A DNA stretch of 64,000 nt from Pseudomonas oryzihabitans (GTDB lineage Bacteria > Pseudomonadota > Gammaproteobacteria > Pseudomonadales > Pseudomonadaceae). Location: assembly GCF_024652905.1 (NCBI RefSeq), contig NZ_CP102428.1:4138001-4202000 (forward strand), written 5' to 3'. The position numbers and the translations under genes are program-made. Below, in pieces: positions 8,174-17,100 of the stretch. Under the pieces are notes generated by a model that saw only the letters and a program-made list of their open reading frames with translations, did not search any database and was not told the origin of the DNA. Within the stretch, counting starts at the first letter, position 1. Each line of letters opens with the position of its first letter.

Positions 8174-9550
8174 TCAGGCCAGGCCCGGCAGCTCGACGTA
8201 CACCCCTAGCCCGCGTCCTTGCAGGCCTTCGCCCAGGTGCAGACTGCCGCCATGGATTTCGACGATGCGTTTGACGATGGGCAGGCCCAGGCCGCTGCCG
8301 ACGTTCTGACCGGCGCTCTCGCTGCGATAGAAGCGGGTGAATATCATCGCCCGCTCTTCCGGGGTGACGCCGGGTCCGCTGTCGCAGACATCAATCCGAA
8401 CCCGCCCGGGCACATCCTCGACGACCCGCACCAGCACCTGGCCACCGCTGGGGGTGTAGCGGATGGCATTGCCCACCAGGTTGGTGAGCAGCACCCCCAA
8501 CCAGGTGGGAATGCCGGACAGCTTGACCTCCTGATCCTCCAGCACCAGGTCGATGTGCTTTTCGATGGCCAGCGGCGCGAGTTCCGAAAGGGTGTCCGCC
8601 GCCAGGCGACCGAGGTGGACGGGGACGAACTGCTCCTGCAGGGCGCCACTGTCCAGGCGGGCCAGGAGCAGGATCTGCTCCATCAGCTGGCTGATGCGTT
8701 CGGCGCTGCGGCGCACCTGCACCAGGCCCCGGGCGTGGGCCTGGGGATCGCTGGATCTCAGGGCGACCTGGGTGTGGGTCAGCAGACTGGCGAGGGGCGT
8801 GCGGATCTCGTGGGCGGCGTCGCTGGTCAGCCGGCGCTCGGCTTCCAGGGCGCCGTCCAGGCGTTGCAGCAGGGCGTTGATCTCTTCGACCAGCACCGCC
8901 GCTTCCAAGGGGACCCGGTTCAGTGCCAGGGGCTCCAGGCGCTGGGCGGAACGCTGCTTGATCTGCGCGGCCAGCTGGCGCAGCGGTTCGAGACCGCGGG
9001 TGACGCCGAACCAGATGAGTGCGGCCAGCACCGGCAGGGCCAGCGCCAGAGGAAACAGTGAGCCGAGCAGCAGCAGATTGGTGGCACCGCGTCGATCGGC
9101 CAGGTTTTCGTAGATCCAGATGCGTCCATCGCCGCTGCTCAGGCGCAGCACGCGCCAGTGCTGCCCTTCGGCCAGCAGATTGCTGAAACCGGGCGGCTGC
9201 TCGGCCAGGCCGGCAGGTGGCGCCGGGGTGCCGAGGCGCTGGTCACCGGCCTGTAGCAGATAGCCCAAGGCGTTGCGCCGCTTGAACAGCGGCAAGTCGG
9301 CGATGGCCGTGCGGCTGCGCTCCAGGGCACGCGCCGCGGGCGGCAGGCTGTGATCGCTGCCGGCGCCGAGGGTGGCCAGGTGCAGCGCTGCGGAACCGAA
9401 GTCGAGCATGTCTTCGTCCGCCAGGCGATTCACCTGGCGCAGCACCAGTTGGTAGGTCACCAGAGCGGCGATCAGCCAGCAGGCAAAGATCCCGCACAGC
9501 AGCAGCGTCAGCAGGCGCCGCCGCAGCGAGATGGCCGGGCCGTCGCTCAC
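8174..9550 (-). CDS. Sensor histidine kinase of a QseBC/PmrAB-like two-component system
   Basis: 458 aa. TM1 lies at ~11-33 and TM2 at ~160-185, enclosing a periplasmic sensor of ~125 residues, then HAMP. The H-box is DAAHEIRTPLASL (phospho-acceptor His247), the N-box NLVGNAIRYTP, the D-box DSGPGV and the G-box GSGLGLPIV. All kinase motifs are intact. The start is a GTG at 9550 that overlaps the regulator stop as GTGA, so the two genes are translationally coupled. The periplasmic part lacks an obvious acidic iron-binding motif, so the signal is unknown. The partner is the regulator immediately upstream. Confidence 0.9.
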   Translation of the reverse strand: MSDGPAISLRRRLLTLLLCGIFACWLIAALVTYQLVLRQVNRLADEDMLDFGSAALHLATLGAGSDHSLPPAARALERSRTAIADLPLFKRRNALGYLLQAGDQRLGTPAPPAGLAEQPPGFSNLLAEGQHWRVLRLSSGDGRIWIYENLADRRGATNLLLLGSLFPLALALPVLAALIWFGVTRGLEPLRQLAAQIKQRSAQRLEPLALNRVPLEAAVLVEEINALLQRLDGALEAERRLTSDAAHEIRTPLASLLTHTQVALRSSDPQAHARGLVQVRRSAERISQLMEQILLLARLDSGALQEQFVPVHLGRLAADTLSELAPLAIEKHIDLVLEDQEVKLSGIPTWLGVLLTNLVGNAIRYTPSGGQVLVRVVEDVPGRVRIDVCDSGPGVTPEERAMIFTRFYRSESAGQNVGSGLGLPIVKRIVEIHGGSLHLGEGLQGRGLGVYVELPGLA

Positions 9551-10221
9551 GGCGCCGGCCGCTCGGGTTGGTCGATGCCGTAGCCGATGCCGCGCACGGT
9601 TCGGATCAGGCTGCTGCCGAGCTTGCGTCTGAGGTGATGGATATGGACCTCGATGGCATTGCTCTCGACGTCGCCATCCCAGCCGTAGAGCGCCTGCTCC
9701 AGGCGATTGCGCGAGAGCACCTTGCCCATGTTTTCCAGCAGCAGGCGCAGCAGAGCGTATTCGCGCGGCGCCAGTTCGACTGGCTGGCCGGCCAGGGTCA
9801 CCCGGTGGGTGGCCGGATCTACCCGCAGATCGTTGTGCTCCAGCTGGGGCAGCGCCCGACCCGCGCTGCGGCGGGTGAGGGCACGCACCCGGGCCAGCAG
9901 TTCGTCGAGGTCGAAGGGCTTGGTCAGGTAGTCGTCGGCGCCGGTATCCAGCCCGGTGACCCGGTCGGTGACCTTGTCGCGGGCGGTGAGGATCAGCACC
10001 GGGGTGGCGTCGCCGCGCTTGCGCAGGGCGGCCAGGACTTCGAGTCCCGAGCGGCGGGGCAGGCCGATGTCGAGCACCACCAGATCGAAGGGATCGGTTT
10101 CCAGCGCCGCCTGGGCGGCCTGGCCATCGGTCACCCAATCGACGGTATCGCCTTCCAGCGCCAGGCCGGCGCGGATGCCGTCGCCCAGCAACATGTCGTC
10201 TTCGGCCAGCAGTATTCTCAT
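9547..10221 (-). CDS. OmpR-family response regulator, QseB/PmrA-like
   Basis: 224 aa. The receiver domain covers residues ~1-115, with acidic pair EDD near 8-10, phospho-acceptor Asp near 51 (VVLDIGLP), Thr in ILTAR and Lys in YLTKPF. The C-terminal winged helix has EVHIHHLRRKLG and TVRGIGYG. It reads closest to QseB/PmrA-type regulators. The ATG at 10221 is chosen because it starts exactly at the family N-terminus, MRILLAEDD. It is co-transcribed with the downstream kinase gene (4-base overlap). A candidate binding box lies about 105 bases upstream, suggesting autoregulation. Confidence 0.92.
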   Translation of the reverse strand: MRILLAEDDMLLGDGIRAGLALEGDTVDWVTDGQAAQAALETDPFDLVVLDIGLPRRSGLEVLAALRKRGDATPVLILTARDKVTDRVTGLDTGADDYLTKPFDLDELLARVRALTRRSAGRALPQLEHNDLRVDPATHRVTLAGQPVELAPREYALLRLLLENMGKVLSRNRLEQALYGWDGDVESNAIEVHIHHLRRKLGSSLIRTVRGIGYGIDQPERPAP

Positions 10222-10239
10222 CGGTTTTTCCCAGGCGGT

Positions 10240-10301
10240 GGAGCGGTTGTACCGCTCCGGGCCGGCCTCGGCAAGAGCGGTGACCATCCCCCAGGATGGT
10301 C
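10240..10301. other. Two perfect 8-bp inverted repeats in the response-regulator leader
   Basis: GGAGCGGT/ACCGCTCC (10240-10247, 10251-10258; 3-nt loop) and GACCATCC/GGATGGTC (10282-10289, 10294-10301; 4-nt loop) lie between the putative regulator box and its start codon. Neither has a T tract. They could form RNA hairpins in the leader or be protein sites; function is unknown. Confidence 0.6.
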
Positions 10302-10308
10302 AGCTTCC

Positions 10309-10341
10309 AGCCTAGGCCCGGGCGCTTAAGGTCGGATTAAC
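10309..10341 (-). promoter_or_regulatory. Candidate QseB/PmrA-type direct-repeat box with -10 element
   Basis: Read on the minus strand, GTTAAT-N5-CTTAAG (10341 down to 10325) gives TTAA-N7-TTAA, an 11-bp-period direct repeat like PmrA/QseB boxes. Ten bases further is TAGGCT (10314-10309) as a -10 candidate. A box ending ~10-11 bp before the -10 is the usual layout for promoters activated by OmpR-family proteins. It lies directly upstream of the regulator-kinase operon. Confidence 0.55.
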
Positions 10342-10347
10342 AAGGTC

Positions 10348-11673
10348 TCAGCGCTGGGCGCTGACCCGCCAGATGGTATTGCCGACATCGTCGGCCACCA
10401 GCAGGCCGCCGCGACCATCGTTGACCACCCCGACCGGGCGCCCCTGGGCCTCCTCCTTGGTATTGAGGAAACCGGTCAGCAGGTCCCGCGGCGGGCCGCT
10501 GGGCTTGCCGTCCTGGAAGGGCACGAAGATGACCTTGTAACCGCTCTTGGGATCGCGATTCCAGGAGCCGTGCTGGCCGACGAACATTCCCTGGCGAAAA
10601 GCGGCCGGCAACCCAGTGTCGGTGCTCGCGAAGGCTAGGCCCAGGGAGGCGGTGTGGGTGCCCAGGGCATAGTCGGGGGTCAGCGCCTTGGCCACCAGAT
10701 CCGGGCGGGGTGGCTGCACCCGACTGTCCACGGTCTTGCCCCAGTAGCTGTAGGGCCAGCCATAGAAGCCGTCATCCTGTACCGAGGTGGCATAGTCCGG
10801 GACCAGGTCGCTGCCGATCTCGTCGCGTTCGTTGACCACCGTCCACAGCCTGCCGGTGGTGGGCTCCCAGTCCAGGCCATTGGGGTTGCGCAGGCCGGTG
10901 GCGAACAGGCGCTTCTGGCCGCTGGCGCGATCCAGCTCCCAGATGGCGGCGCGACCCTGTTCGATGTCCAGGCCGTTTTCGCCGACGTTGCTGTTGGAGC
11001 CCACGGTGAGATAGAGCTTCCGGCCATCGCGACTGGCGATGACGTTCTTGGTCCAGTGGTGATTGATGCCGGCCGGCAGGTCGGTGACCCGGGTGCCCTG
11101 GCCTTCCAGGCGGGTGGCACCGGGGCGGTAGGTGAAGCGCACCAGGGCATCGGCGTTGGCGACATAGAAGTCCTCGCCCACCAGGGCCATGCCGAAAGGC
11201 GAATGCAGGTGCTCGGCGAAGACCAGGCGGGTCTCGGCGACGCCGTCGCCGTCGGCATCGCGCAGCAGGGTGATGCGATCGGCGCTGGGCACCCCGGCGC
11301 CGGCCTTCTTCATGAACAGGCCGGCAATCCAGTTCTTGATGCCGGGAAAGTCCTCGCGCCTGGGCGCATTGCTTTCCGCCACCAGCACATCGCCGTTGGG
11401 CAATACATAGAGCCAGCGCGGATGGTCCAGGCCGCCGGCGAAGGCCTGCACCTGGGTGCCCGGCGCGGCAGTGGGCTTGCCGCCCTCGGGCCAGCCGACC
11501 GCCGGTGCCACGTTGACGGTGGGCAGCAGGGTCTTGTGGGGTTCCGGCAGGGTCGGTGCCGGGCCGTAACCGGCTTCGCGCTGCAGCCGTGCGGTCTCGC
11601 CACAGCCAAGCAGGGTCAAGGTGGCCAGGGTCACAGCCAGGGTACGCAGCGGCAGGGGCGCGCTCAGGGGCAT
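10348..11673 (-). CDS. Sorbosone dehydrogenase-type (PQQ-like beta-propeller) lipoprotein
   Basis: 441 aa. The N-terminus is a lipoprotein signal ending in lipobox LLGC (Cys near residue 24), so the protein should be lipid-anchored in the envelope and face the periplasm. The rest is a six-bladed beta-propeller of the soluble glucose/sorbosone dehydrogenase family ([57 protein letters not shown]). Family members oxidise aldose-type substrates with PQQ, but many, like E. coli YliI, have uncertain substrates. It ends 126 bases before the two-component operon on the same strand, which has its own promoter candidate. Confidence 0.85.
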   Translation of the reverse strand: MPLSAPLPLRTLAVTLATLTLLGCGETARLQREAGYGPAPTLPEPHKTLLPTVNVAPAVGWPEGGKPTAAPGTQVQAFAGGLDHPRWLYVLPNGDVLVAESNAPRREDFPGIKNWIAGLFMKKAGAGVPSADRITLLRDADGDGVAETRLVFAEHLHSPFGMALVGEDFYVANADALVRFTYRPGATRLEGQGTRVTDLPAGINHHWTKNVIASRDGRKLYLTVGSNSNVGENGLDIEQGRAAIWELDRASGQKRLFATGLRNPNGLDWEPTTGRLWTVVNERDEIGSDLVPDYATSVQDDGFYGWPYSYWGKTVDSRVQPPRPDLVAKALTPDYALGTHTASLGLAFASTDTGLPAAFRQGMFVGQHGSWNRDPKSGYKVIFVPFQDGKPSGPPRDLLTGFLNTKEEAQGRPVGVVNDGRGGLLVADDVGNTIWRVSAQR

Positions 11674-12115
11674 GGCAGGGCTCTCGCGGTGGGCTTCGCA
11701 GGATAGAGCGCAGGCTCCGGCGAACGTTCCGGGCCAGGTCCTGGGGTCATCCGGCAGGTCCGCTCCAGTGGGTCTTGAAAATGACTCTTTCGGGAATGTT
11801 GGTCTTTTTGCGTGCCACGGCGTCTGACCCGTTCCTTTATGGATACAGAAAGTCTTGTCGATTCAAGGTGTTAGCTCGGCTGCGCTGGCAGTTGCGGAAA
11901 AACGGCGGCTATCTGACGCGAATCTTGGCGTAACTGGCTGTTTTTGCAGGAAAAAATTCACTAAAGCTGGGGGCGGTGACGCCGATAGCAGCCCCAACAA
12001 TGACGACGAAGTCGCACCCAGCGGCGCCGCAACAGGACGCGGCCGCCTGAGCTCGCCCACGCCGGAACCCGTTAGCTTGCGGGGGCGGGGAGTCTTCTTT
12101 TCCACAGGTGCAGTC
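11674..12115. other. Divergent intergenic region, 442 bp
   Basis: This separates the starts of the minus-strand sorbosone dehydrogenase gene and the plus-strand GH5 gene. No convincing gene is present. A frame open from 11855 runs into the GH5 gene but lacks a ribosome site and family similarity. A sigma-28-like promoter is present at 11962-11988. Confidence 0.6.
11962..11988 (+). promoter_or_regulatory. Candidate sigma-28 (FliA) promoter for the GH5 gene
   Basis: TAAA (11962-11965), a 15-base spacer, then GCCGATAG (11981-11988) matches the flagellar sigma consensus TAAA-N15-GCCGATAA at 11 of 12 positions with exact spacing. It points to the GH5 start at 12116, implying a leader of roughly 120 bases. 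Confidence 0.55.
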
Positions 12116-13159
12116 ATGCAATCCCTTACCCGGCGCGTGCGCCAGTTTTCCCTGCGTCTGGCCGGTACCCTGGCCTTGAGCAGCGCCCTCTTCGGTTCGG
12201 CCCAGGCGGTCGAGCTGGTCGGGCTCAACTTTTCCGGTGCCGGCTTCGCCAGCCATGTCTTACCCGGCCTCAACAACCGCAACTACATCTTTCCCAGCGA
12301 GCAGCACTTCAAGGACTGGAGCGCCAAAGGCATCAAGCTGGTGCGCTTTCCGATCATCTGGGAGCGTATCCAGCCCAAGCTGAACTCCATGCTGGATCCG
12401 GACTATGGCGCCCTGGTCACCCAGACGCTGAACTACGCCCAGAAGTACGGCGTCAAGGTGATCCTCGACCTGCACAACTATGCGCGCTATCGCGGCGAGG
12501 TCATCGGCGCCGGCAAGGTCACCTATTTCAACTACTGGGACGTGACCTATCGCCTGGCCTTCCGCTTCGGTAAGCATCCGGCGCTCTATGGCTACGACAT
12601 CATGAACGAGCCCCACGACGCCGTGGCCTTCTGGCCGACCGCCGCCCAGCATGGCATCAACGGCATCCGTACCGTGGACAACGTCCATCCGATCATCGTC
12701 GAGGGCAACGGCTGGTCCAGCGCCGCCCGTTGGCCACAGTGGAACGATCCGCTGCTGGAGCTCAAGGATCCGGCCAACAAGCTGATCTTTTCCGCCCACG
12801 TCTATTTCGACAACGACGGCGGCGGCCAGTACGCCAGCAAGGACATGAGCGGCTTCGATCCCCAGGTCGGGGTGAAGCGCGTCAAGCCCTTCGTCGACTG
12901 GCTGAAAAAGAACGGCAAGCAGGGCTATATCGGCGAATTCGGTGTGCCGGACGACGATCCGCGCTGGCTGGTGGCCATGGACAACATGCTGGCCTATCTC
13001 AAGCAGCACTGCATCCCGGCCAGCTATTGGGCTGCCGGTCCGGGCTGGGGCAACTACAACCTGGCGGTGGAACCCATCAACGGCGTGGATCGTCCCCAGT
13101 GGGCGACCCTGAAGAAGTACGTCGACAACACCAGCTGCGCCAGCATCGGGCCCAATTAA
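12116..13159 (+). CDS. Secreted glycoside hydrolase family 5 (cellulase-like) enzyme
   Basis: 347 aa. A Sec signal peptide covers residues ~1-30, ending ...GSAQA, so the enzyme is exported. The mature part is a GH5 TIM barrel. The acid/base Glu is in YDIMNEPHD, the nucleophile Glu in GYIGEFGVP, and a conserved LDLHNYARY strand lies earlier. Length is typical for a single-domain GH5 without a carbohydrate-binding module. Substrate is probably a beta-1,4-glucan or related plant polysaccharide, but GH5 also includes mannanases. The ATG at 12116 is chosen because it begins the signal peptide. The upstream promoter looks like a flagellar sigma site. Confidence 0.9.
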   Translation: MQSLTRRVRQFSLRLAGTLALSSALFGSAQAVELVGLNFSGAGFASHVLPGLNNRNYIFPSEQHFKDWSAKGIKLVRFPIIWERIQPKLNSMLDPDYGALVTQTLNYAQKYGVKVILDLHNYARYRGEVIGAGKVTYFNYWDVTYRLAFRFGKHPALYGYDIMNEPHDAVAFWPTAAQHGINGIRTVDNVHPIIVEGNGWSSAARWPQWNDPLLELKDPANKLIFSAHVYFDNDGGGQYASKDMSGFDPQVGVKRVKPFVDWLKKNGKQGYIGEFGVPDDDPRWLVAMDNMLAYLKQHCIPASYWAAGPGWGNYNLAVEPINGVDRPQWATLKKYVDNTSCASIGPN

Positions 13160-13236
13160 GCCCGGTCAGCGATGGCGGTCCCTGGGGTCGGCAGGCTACC
13201 CTTGAGTTTTAACCGTGCCAGCCCCGAGGACTCCTC

Positions 13237-13620
13237 ATGAGCCAGATTCCCGCCGACCTGCGTTATGCCGCCAGCCACGAATGGGCGCGCCTGGAAGCCG
13301 ACGGTAGCGTGACCGTCGGCATTTCCGACCATGCCCAGGAAGCCCTGGGCGATGTGGTCTTCATCGAACTGCCGGACGTCGGCAAGACCCTCGCGGCCGG
13401 TGACCAGGCCGGGGTGGTGGAGTCGGTCAAGGCGGCCTCGGACATCTATGCCCCGGTGGGCGGCGAGGTGATCGCCGTCAACGAGGCCCTGGCCGACGCC
13501 CCCGAGCAGGTCAATGGCGAGCCCTATGGCGCCTGGTTCTTCAAGCTCAAGCCGCAGGACGCGGCCGAGCTGGACAGGCTGCTCGACGCCGACGGCTATC
13601 GCGCGGCCAGCGAGAGCTGA
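13237..13620 (+). CDS. gcvH: Glycine cleavage system H protein
   Basis: 127 aa, normal length. The lipoyl-lysine motif VESVKAASD is intact (Lys near residue 66), followed by the conserved [13 protein letters not shown] protein carries the aminomethyl group between the P, T and L proteins when glycine is split to CO2, NH3 and methylene-THF. The ATG at 13237 begins [16 protein letters not shown] as in the family, with a GAGGA ribosome site. Unusually, neither gcvT nor gcvP is adjacent: a GH5 gene lies upstream, and a strong terminator then DUF2388 lie downstream. It presumably works with P and T proteins encoded elsewhere, or as a lipoyl carrier. Confidence 0.96.
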   Translation: MSQIPADLRYAASHEWARLEADGSVTVGISDHAQEALGDVVFIELPDVGKTLAAGDQAGVVESVKAASDIYAPVGGEVIAVNEALADAPEQVNGEPYGAWFFKLKPQDAAELDRLLDADGYRAASES

Positions 13621-13648
13621 GGCGACAGCCTCACGCCCAGGCAACCGG

Positions 13649-13693
13649 CAAAAAAGAACCCCGCGCGGCGTTGACCGGCGGGGTTCTTTTTTG
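13649..13693. terminator. Bidirectional Rho-independent terminator
   Basis: CAAAAAAGAACCCCGC (13649-13664) pairs perfectly over 16 bases with GCGGGGTTCTTTTTTG (13678-13693). It serves gcvH on the plus strand and the convergent DUF2388 gene (stop at 13702). Confidence 0.93.
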
Positions 13694-13701
13694 CCTGGCC
13701 C

Positions 13702-14016
13702 TTATTGGGTCAGGATACGCATGGCGAGATCGTTGTCGCTGGCCTTGAGGCCCGGTTCGGCGGCGCGCATGTCACGCAGCGCGGCTTCCAGGTAGGGACC
13801 ACGGATCTGGCCGTTGCTGGCCAGGTAGGAGCTGGCGTCGTCCTGGGTGGCGGCGACGATCTTGTGGTCGTCACGGCTGGTGGTATAGAACGAGCCGGAG
13901 GTCGCCCCCAGGGTCGCGGCATGCCGCCAGAACCTCGCATCCGCATTGGCGGCGGTGGTCGCGGCCAACAGCGGCAGGCCGATCAGGGAAACCAGAGCAA
14001 GCTTCTTCAGGCGCAT
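13702..14016 (-). CDS. DUF2388 domain-containing secreted protein
   Basis: 104 aa. A signal peptide (MRLKKLALVSL...AANA, cut near residue 25) leads into the DUF2388 core: TSGSFYTTSRDDHKIV, AATQDDASSYLASNG and GPYLEAALRDMR. The family is small, periplasmic or secreted, largely restricted to Pseudomonas, often present in several copies, and of unknown function. The ATG at 14016 has AAGGAGAT upstream. It sits beside gcvH, as I recall for related pseudomonads. Confidence 0.85.
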   Translation of the reverse strand: MRLKKLALVSLIGLPLLAATTAANADARFWRHAATLGATSGSFYTTSRDDHKIVAATQDDASSYLASNGQIRGPYLEAALRDMRAAEPGLKASDNDLAMRILTQ

Positions 14017-14104
14017 GGATGAGATCTCCTTCTTGAGGTTTCCTATAGAGAGCTCAGACATCCTTTGAGTTCCAGAGGGCTGTGCAGGCGCCTTCCGACC
14101 GCGC

Positions 14105-17100
14105 TTAGCCCTGGATCATGCTGTGGATGCGTTCCGCCAGGGCATCGATGTCGAAGGGCTTGATCAGCATGTCCATGTTCTCGCCGAGGAATTCGCCACG
14201 CACCTTGGCGTTCTTGGCATAGCCGGTGATGAACAGCACCTTGAGCTCGGGCCGCCGACCGCGGGCGATCTCGGCGAGTTGGCGGCCGTTCATGCCGGGC
14301 AGGCCGACGTCGCTGATGAGCAGATCCAGCCGCTGGCCGCTCTCGATGATCGGCAGGGCGCCATCGGCGTCGCTCGCCTCCAGCGCAATGTAGCCCAGCT
14401 CGGCGAGCACCTCCAGCACGATCATGCGTACCGCGTACTCGTCTTCCACCACCAGCACGGTCTGGCCGGCCTCGGCACGGGGCGCGACCTTGAGCGTCGG
14501 TTGCTCGCTGGTGGCCGCTGCCAGCTCGGGATGACGCGGCAGATAGAGGCTGATGGTGGTGCCCTGACCTTGCTCGGTGTCGATGCGCGCGGTGCCGCCG
14601 GATTGCTTGACGAAGCCGTAGATCATCGACAGGCCGAGCCCCGTGCCCTGGCCGGCCGGCTTGGTGGTGAAGAAGGGCTCGAAGGCCTTGGCCTTGACCT
14701 CCGGCGGCATGCCGGTGCCGGTGTCGGCCACGCTCAGGCGCACGTAGTCGCCCGGCGTCAGGGATTCGCGCGCGGCGGCCTCGGCGTCGAGGCTGAGGTT
14801 GGCCGTGGCGATGCACAGCTCGCCGCCCGCCGGCATGGCGTCGCGGCCGTTGATGACCAGGTTGAGCAGGGCGTTTTCCAGCTGGTGGGTATCGCTGTGG
14901 GCGAGCCAGGCGACCGGCGCCAGATCCAGGCGCAGAGCGACGTTCTCGCCCACGGTACGCACCAGCAGGTCCTGCAGCGAGCCGACCAGCTGGTGCACGT
15001 CCACCGGCTGCGGATCCAGGGTCTGGCGGCGGGCGAAGGCCAGCAGCCGGTGGGTGAGGGCGGCGGCGCGATCGGCCGAATTGACCGCGGCGTTGATGTA
15101 GCGATCCAGGTCCTGGGTGCGCCCGTTGGCGATGCGCAGGCGGATAAGGTCGAGGGCCCCGACGATGCCGGTGAGCATGTTGTTGAAGTCATGGGCGATA
15201 CCACCGGTGAGCTGACCGATGGCTTCCATTTTCTGTGACTGGCGCAAGGCTTCTTCGGTGCGCTCGCGTTCGTAGATCTCGGCGATCAGCCGCGCATGGC
15301 TGCGTCCCAGCTCCTGGGTGCGCTCGGCGATGCGCTGCTCCAGTTGGTCGGTGGTCTGGCGCGCCTCGGTGACGTCCACGCCACAGCCCACCAGGCCATG
15401 GAATTCACCGTCGAGCTCCAGTCGCGGCGTACCTTCCAGCCGTAGCCAGCGCCACTCACCCTGGGCATTGCGCACCCGCACCTCGGCGCGCAGGGCGCTG
15501 TGGGTGGCGATGGCCTGCTTGAAGGCGCCCTCGAAGGCCGGGCATTCGCTGTCCGGGAGCAGGGCGCTCCAGCCCTGGTCATGCAGATCGGCGTCGTGCA
15601 GATCGAATTCGCGAGCGAAGCGCTGGTTGACGAATTGCAACTGGCCATCGGCATCGCAGGCCCAGATCAGCACCGGGGCGCTGTCGGCCATGAGGCGGAA
15701 GCGGCCCTCGCTCTCGCGCTGGGCGTCCTGGGAGCGCTGCCGGCAGATGGCCGCCCAGAGGCGGTCGGTGACATCGCGCAGGAATTGCACCTCGCCTTCC
15801 GTCCACAACCGAGCGCGCTGGTCATGGGCGACGAACAGCGCCCGCAGGCGACCGTCCTCATAGAGCGGGATGTCCACCAGCGCCGCGATCTCCAGTTCGA
15901 GCAGGGGCTGGGCATTGGCCTGGGCCCGCGGATCCTGGCTGACATCGTCGATGACCAGGGGTGGTGCGCCCTCTTGGTTGCCCAGGCTGTCGGGAGCGAG
16001 CAGGGGATAGGCCAGGGCCTGATCGCAATGGCCGTTGGGCGTCCACATCTGCTGCGGGACGAAGGTGCCGCGATTCTCGTCCAGATGGGCATAGCCGACC
16101 CGGCGCAGGCCCAGTCGCGTACCCACCAGCTCCAGGGCGGCAGCGACGCCGGTGCTTTCCGGATCCCCTTCACGCAAGCGGTCGCCCAGTTCGATGAGGG
16201 CGTGCTGACGCGCCTCGGCGGCGCGGCGCTCCTCGATCTGTCGGCGCAACTGGCGGTTAGTCTCGCTGATGCGATCGGCGTCGTGGCGTTCACGGGTGAT
16301 GTCGCGGGCGATGCCCACCAGCCGACGTTGCCCGCCGGGCTCCAGGCGCTCGCGCCCGCGGATGCTCAGCCATACGGATTCGCCCTGGCGTGACGTGCGG
16401 ACGCGAAAGGTCAGCCGCAGGTCATAGGCATTGCCGCCGCCCTGGATGGCTGCGCTCACATAGGCGCGCACCCGCGGCGCATCGGCCGGATGCAGGGCGC
16501 GCAGCAGGGCCGCACCGCGCATCGTGCAGCGGCGCTCGGCGGCACCGACCAGGTGGGCGAGGCGGGAATCCCAGCTGATCAGGTCACGGTCGATGTCATA
16601 GTCCCAGACGCCCAGGTCGGCCACGTCCATGGCCAGGGCGATGCGCTGCTCGGCCAGGCGCAGGGCCTCGGCCGCCGCGGTGCGTTCGATGACGATGCGG
16701 ATGCGCTCGGCCACCTCGCGCACCAGGGCCACATCGCCGATGGTCCAGTGACGGGGCGTGTCGGCATAGAGGAACAACAGGCCAACCAGCTGTTCTTCGG
16801 CGAGCAAGGGCACCACCAGGCCGGCGCGCACGCCATGCTCGACCAGCTGGGCGCGCATCTCGCCCAGGCGACTGTCCTGGGCGCTGTCTTCCACGCTGAC
16901 GATGATGCCACGGCGCAATTCCTCCACCGCCGAGGTGTGCCAGTGACCCAGGCTGGGCAGGTTGAGGCGATGGGTACGGCCCTGTTCGAGCCAGTCGCTG
17001 TCGATGGTCAGGCTGCCGTTGCGACCGACCCTGGCGTAGCCGATGCGCTGCACGGCCAGCAGGTGGCCAAGGCTGTCGCCCAGTACCGAGGCGACCTCGC

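Noticed and set aside
8174..10138. A 654-codon frame fusing the sensor kinase to sequence within the response regulator
   Set aside because: The upstream third is an out-of-frame shadow of the regulator; the GTGA overlap at 9547-9550 gives a clean kinase start.
11855..12115. N-terminal extension of the GH5 enzyme
   Set aside because: It would bury the signal peptide in the middle of the protein and contains no conserved sequence.
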